64,000 bases of DNA from Pholis gunnellus (lineage: Eukaryota; Chordata; Actinopteri; Perciformes; Pholidae): positions 18,937,763-19,001,762 of the forward strand of contig OU342822.1 of assembly GCA_910591455.2 (NCBI GenBank), read 5' to 3'. A program made the translations under genes and the position numbers. Shown here piece after piece: positions 59,635-64,000 of the stretch (its first letter is position 1; each line of letters opens with the position of its first letter). Under the pieces are notes generated by a model. The model was not told where the DNA came from and did no database searches. It worked only from the letters and a program-made list of their open reading frames with translations.

Positions 59635-60978
59635 GGTGTCCAGAGTCCTATCCCTCTCCAAAAGTCTCAAAACCGCAGGTTACACCCACAACTTTTCCCG
59701 CACAGGACGCGCATTCCGCACTCGCCTCGCGCCGTAAACATAGTGAGAATGTATACATGGATGCCACGCTATTTAATCAAAAAATTGCAGGGAGGGGGGG
59801 GGGCTAAACCTACAAATCCTCCGCGTGAGATGGCGCGGATTTGCCCTCCGTGCGCTCGGCGGAGTCCGAGCAGGAACGCAGAGCACGTTTATTTTTTATT
59901 TTTGTATTCAGCTCACAGGGATGTCAGGATCTGATCTGCATTCGCGCCTGTGTATTTATGCACAACATGGGTATCAGGCTGGATCCTCTGGAATCTGATA
60001 TATTTGCAGTTAAACACACTTTAGGATATTCATTTTATAAAGCACATCACCAATTACCAATTATTGTTTAGGAAGTTATGTAACCGTCTCTTAATCCATA
60101 AATCTCGGCTGGGTGATGGAGCCAGAGGCTGAGTGCATTCATGTCACTGGGGTTATTTTTCAATCTATCGCCATCATATTTCCTCTTTCCTTCACTATTG
60201 GTATGAGGTGAAGCTCACTCATTTTTATTTCTAACCTGAGCTTCCTGCACGAAACTCTTCTTTGTTAGTTTGTTTGCTCTTCGTGTAATAAAGTCTCTGG
60301 ACTTGCTCTCATCTTGCTGTTCTGTGCCAACCAGCGTTACACTAAACCAACATTTTGTTCAGTAAAATTCTGTCTCAACAAGATATTGTGGAGCGCTGCA
60401 GTGTGGACAGTATTAATATTCATGTGGCAACAGAAGTTGATCAGCTCTGCTTTGTTGTCAGATATACTGTCTATAGGATTATCCAAAATCAAACTTTAAT
60501 TTTCCTCTGCTGCCTCAGATTATGTTTGATCCTTTTATATTGTTGTGATCCACCTTTAAACAACAGCATGACAGTAAATCCATGACAGCAGGGCTTCTTC
60601 TTCTCATCGTCTGTCCGCTCAGACACCGACTGGATCTGTTTGTGTTTGCTGTTGGAGAAATGCTGAATATTAAGACGAAACATTTTCTGATTTTCTGTTC
60701 AAGGTGTTAGACAATAGGGAGCACATTGATGTGGATTACAAACATATTAAAATCTGATTTGGATTAATTAGAAGCTTTTAAATACTGCTACTGATTACAA
60801 ATGTGATTTTCTGACGTGTTTAAAGAGTATTTGTCTCCTGACCATACACATTTAATGGAATATTACACCTCTTCTGAAATCACTGAAATTAAGTTGTTTG
60901 AAAATATATTTAATAATATTTTTTTTGTGTGATAACGCTGGAAAAAAAACCAACTCTTTTTGCAGTTTATCCATTTAA

Positions 60979-60993
60979 CCAGTAGAGGGCAGC
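60979..60993 (+). promoter_or_regulatory. Candidate CTCF site
   Basis: CCAGTAGAGGGCAGC matches the CTCF core CCASYAGRKGGCRS at every position and lies outside any repeat recognised here. Confidence 0.55.
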
Positions 60994-61243
60994 AAACACT
61001 AAACCTTAAAACGTAGTGGAGTCATGGGCCCAATCCCAGTGTCCTCTATAAAACCCTAAAGCCAGCACTTTGCTGTGACATATAGGTAATTATTATTATA
61101 TATTTTATATATCCCTCCGGTCTCTTGCCTTACACAATGAGAGGTAATTGTAAAATAATGTATTTACTTGTTTTTGTCTTTTCAATAAACACAATTAAAA
61201 TAAATTGTTGATAAATAAACCAAGTGTGTAATGCTTAATCCTC

Positions 61244-61551
61244 TAAGGGACAATTCAGCCCAAAATAAAAAGTGCATATTTCTCCTCATACCTGTAGCGC
61301 TGTTGGCTTGTGGTGCTCGAAGCGCAAATACATTTCATGTCTCTTTTCAGAAATCTTGACCCGGTTACCCAAAATCCACAGACCTCGTTGTGAGCAGTTT
61401 CATGTGGGAAATATTTAGTCCCATTTTATTGGAGAGAAGGCCGACATCTCTACGAACGATATCTCCAAAACGAGACAACTCACAATCTAGATTGATAGAT
61501 ATCACAACAGGTAAAAGGACATTTTAATTTTGGGGTGAACTGTCCCTTTAA
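61244..61551. mobile_element. MITE-like non-autonomous DNA element
   Basis: About 308 bp. Left end TAAGGGACAATTCAGCCCAA; the right end, complemented, begins TAAAGGGACAGTTCACCCCA. That gives imperfect inverted ends of about 30 bp. No coding capacity. The internal text CAAATACATTTCATGTC and TCTCCAAAACGAGAC fits a familiar fish MITE. Confidence 0.7.
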
Positions 61552-63249
61552 TATGAATGTTTCTGTGTTGATACTCCAGGCTGAACATCGATGTGCCGTC
61601 CTCTTTGTTTACCTTTTTTTAAAGGCCTCCGGGCTTCCCCTGGTAATCCCTTGTTTAACGTCACAATGCTATGCATTGTGGGTAATTCCCGTGCAGACTT
61701 ACACAATGTGTTTATAAAGGGCTGCAAATGTCGGCCAGAGAGCCGTGAAAACGCTCGACGATGTGACAGCGGGACAGAACTAAAACCCTCACAGACTTTG
61801 GGGAAAAGTGAGAGTGAAAGTCTGCCATCTTGGAAAAGAAAGACATGGGTTTCTGTGTGTAAGAAGTAGACGTAGTCATCGTGATGTCACCCGTTGGTTT
61901 GTGGACTGACGTTCATGAGGCCTCAATTTAGCCGTCGCCATCTTGGTTTACGGCTGTTTCGCCATAACACACTTAGGATAGTTCATGAGGATTTAGGAAA
62001 ACACAACCCGACTGCACTTACACTGAGCTACAAAATCCTGATGATGTGACGGTGGCTGCTATTGATGAGGGTCTGCTGTGGTGAAACTACAATGCTCCAA
62101 AGATGGACTACAAAAAACCCCATGTTGTTTCAGGCGGTCCATATAAACAGCTCCTTCTGCTCCCAGCAGACCGCACAAAACCAAAACCGACAATTCACTC
62201 GACTCACATTCAAAAGACTAACATATAATTGCATCCCATAATTTGGGCTGATTCTGAGCTGTAAGGCATCTATTGTAGAACTGTCTAGCATTTTCATTCA
62301 TTTTAGCCGTCTCAGGCTTCTTCCTCTGATTCCTCAGTGGCTACTGGAATGTTTTGGTGTATTAAACATCAATGTTTTGCTAAATCTATCATGTTTAATT
62401 CTGTTGGATGTCAATCACTGAAGTTGGAGCATATTTTCCAATAATTTGCCGTATTTCATGCTTTAAATTCACACTGCTGCACCACTACTCGTCTGAGACG
62501 TTTAGGTTCATGTATTTCATGTTTTGTGTTGCTAAGATGAATATATAGTAAGTTACAAGCAAAATCAGGAACATAAGATTCTCCTTTTATTTTACTATTC
62601 ACATTTATTTACATTTATGGGTCGTGGCTAAAAAACCTCAGGATATTTTGTAGAGAACTTTTAACACAAAAACAAAAATGATATTGTCACTTTCTAGCCT
62701 CTTCTCTCCTCCTTCACCTTCTGGCCTATCATGTGCAATATCGATTACACTGTTGGAGAAGAGGCAGCACAACTGTATTATTTTAGGGCATTTAATATGT
62801 ATTCATGTTGATTATTTATACTGTTTATGAGAATTTGTTTATTGACGGCTTGCTTTATTCACTGAATAAAAAGTAAAGTGAAAGGAAAAGGTTGTCACTG
62901 TCCACTCATATTTATCAACATTAGTTCTCTCAATTAGTACACCACTGTATGAAAGCAATTGTTAAATCTGTGCAAGATAAGCATATCGTCTGTTTTTAAG
63001 AGCGGCTTTAAATGTTGCTGCCGCCAGGGATTGTGGGATTAACTCCTTTCCTTTCATAAAGGATGGTTAGTGCATCCTATGCTGAAGGAGATTAGAAAGG
63101 AAGCATTGAGGCACCTTTGACCTGCTCTTATCATAATGTGAGCCGCACAAAGTGTCATTTCTAATGCAATCGATAAATAAAAGCCGCGTGGCAGAAATGT
63201 GCTGTGTGAAGTGGCTTTAGGCCTAAATGCCCCTGAGAAGCGAGTCAGC

Positions 63250-63260
63250 GGTTCGATTCC
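63250..63260 (+). other. tRNA-type Pol III B box (probable SINE relic)
   Basis: GGTTCGATTCC is an exact B-box match, followed by CCCGGCTGCAC as in tRNA-derived fish SINEs. The 5' side cannot be folded into a cloverleaf, so this is not a tRNA gene. Confidence 0.45.
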
Positions 63261-63465
63261 CCGGCTGCACGTCGCTCCCCTGCTACATTTCCTGTGTGCC
63301 TCCATCATTACTATCACATAAAGGCAGAAATACGTCGTCCTAAAAGAAAAGAAATGTGCTGCGTTTGTCAGCTTCAGGTCAAGACCTTTGTGTTGTAAAT
63401 CACATAGTGTTGACTAATAATTATCATAAACTTTGTTCCGTTTTCCCTTAGCAACTGGCAGATTT

Positions 63466-63467
<2 letters not shown>

Positions 63468-63534
<67 letters not shown>
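63468..63534. repeat. (CA)33 microsatellite
   Basis: An uninterrupted run of about 33 CA dinucleotides, the longest simple repeat in the window. Confidence 0.97.
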
Positions 63535-63535
<1 letters not shown>

Positions 63536-64000
63536 GCTGAATTAATCTGGATTTGGCGGGTGGAAGATTGCTGCACTTGATGGAGAGCCAACCTCGTGAC
63601 ATTACATAAAGCTTTTTCCCCGTCATTAGAGGTTCATCTATACAAACACCAACTGTCAGATGATCATATGGACCAGACGCGTCAAAATCAAATACCATCG
63701 CTTTCAAAGCAGCGTCGCTGACACAGTTAAGAGACGAGCTGGTGAATAGAGCATTAAGCAGCAAAAAAGACCCTTTATACTGTGAGACGATGGTGTGTCT
63801 GAGCTGTGTTACAGCCGCTGTACCCACGTAAGCTCAAACAGATCTTTAAGACTGCTGCATCTCCACGGATGATGCGTAAGCTCCTGAGAAATCAAACAAA
63901 CATGGACGCTCGATACATTTGACATCGTTAAATAAACATGGGAATCTCCTTCATCGCTACCTTCCACACTACATGATGTGAACCCAAAGAGTTTTAAATT

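Larger units (their letters stand above)
59635..64000. other. Region upstream of gabrr1, no gene seen
   Basis: The gabrr1 promoter should lie just right of 59670. Otherwise the 4.3 kb hold a CTCF-like site (60979-60993), a MITE-like element (61244-61551), a tRNA-like B box (63250-63260) and a long CA microsatellite (63468-63534). Short open frames here have no supporting splice sites or recognisable domains. Confidence 0.6.

Noticed and set aside
60314..60585. Overlapping short open frames at 60314-60585 as a small gene
   Set aside because: No recognisable domain, no splice sites in phase, AT-rich composition.
63200..63275. A tRNA gene around the B box
   Set aside because: No acceptor stem or anticodon arm can be formed; only the T-loop-like segment is present.
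63468..63534. Open frame through the CA repeat on the minus strand (63414-63827)
   Set aside because: It is mostly Cys-Val from the dinucleotide repeat, with no domain and no splice partners.
1..64000. CRISPR arrays, insertion sequences or bacterial operons
   Set aside because: None seen. Gene structure and repeats are those of a vertebrate nuclear genome.

Overview
The window is vertebrate nuclear DNA, almost certainly from a ray-finned (percomorph-like) teleost. Genes are split into many short exons with GT-AG introns. The introns and spacers hold teleost-style dispersed repeats, MITE-like elements and CA/TA/TG microsatellites. There is no bacterial, viral or plasmid organisation. Gene models were built by hand from translated exons, checked splice phases and remembered vertebrate families; no database search was run.

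Layout from left to right. (1) 1-1361, minus strand: the 5' end of a CENP-E kinesin gene (motor-domain start only; the gene runs off the left edge). (2) 1933-7166, plus: ddx51, a complete DEAD-box helicase (665 aa), head-to-head with cenpe. (3) 7803-8530, minus: smim8, 95 aa, two exons. (4) 9547-12376, plus: rad51, complete, 338 aa, with a non-coding first exon ending at 9173. (5) 13982-18701, minus: rmdn3 (PTPIP51), 498 aa, tail-to-tail with rad51. (6) 20819-36169, plus: a 22-coding-exon gene that I read as one protein of about 1,684 aa. It has an N-terminal SEC14/CRAL-TRIO-like and spectrin-like part, a long acidic linker, and a complete actin fold at the C-terminus. (7) 38699-43079, plus: cfap206, 622 aa, a motile-cilium gene. 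(8) 46622-59634, minus: a GABA-A rho receptor subunit (gabrr1-like), 471 aa, 10 exons. (9) 59635-64000: no gene seen.

The genes do not form one pathway. Some functional grouping is visible: chromosome segregation and recombination (cenpe, rad51), ribosome biogenesis (ddx51), ER-mitochondria contact (rmdn3), cilium (cfap206) and inhibitory neurotransmission (gabrr1). The order mixes human 6q15 neighbours (SMIM8, CFAP206, GABRR1) with human 15q15 neighbours (RAD51, RMDN3).

The most interesting object is gene 6. The splice phase joins the upstream cytoskeletal-adaptor half in frame to a full-length actin domain whose nucleotide-binding residues are kept. The same gene has two GC-AG introns and an upstream-ORF-rich leader. 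Other points of interest are a 52-bp duplication of the rad51 exon-2 splice donor, a dispersed repeat that carries a CTCF-like motif, an inverted pair of that repeat around gabrr1 exon 2, a forkhead-plus-X-box arrangement ahead of cfap206, and a tandemly duplicated ETS-containing block upstream of rmdn3.
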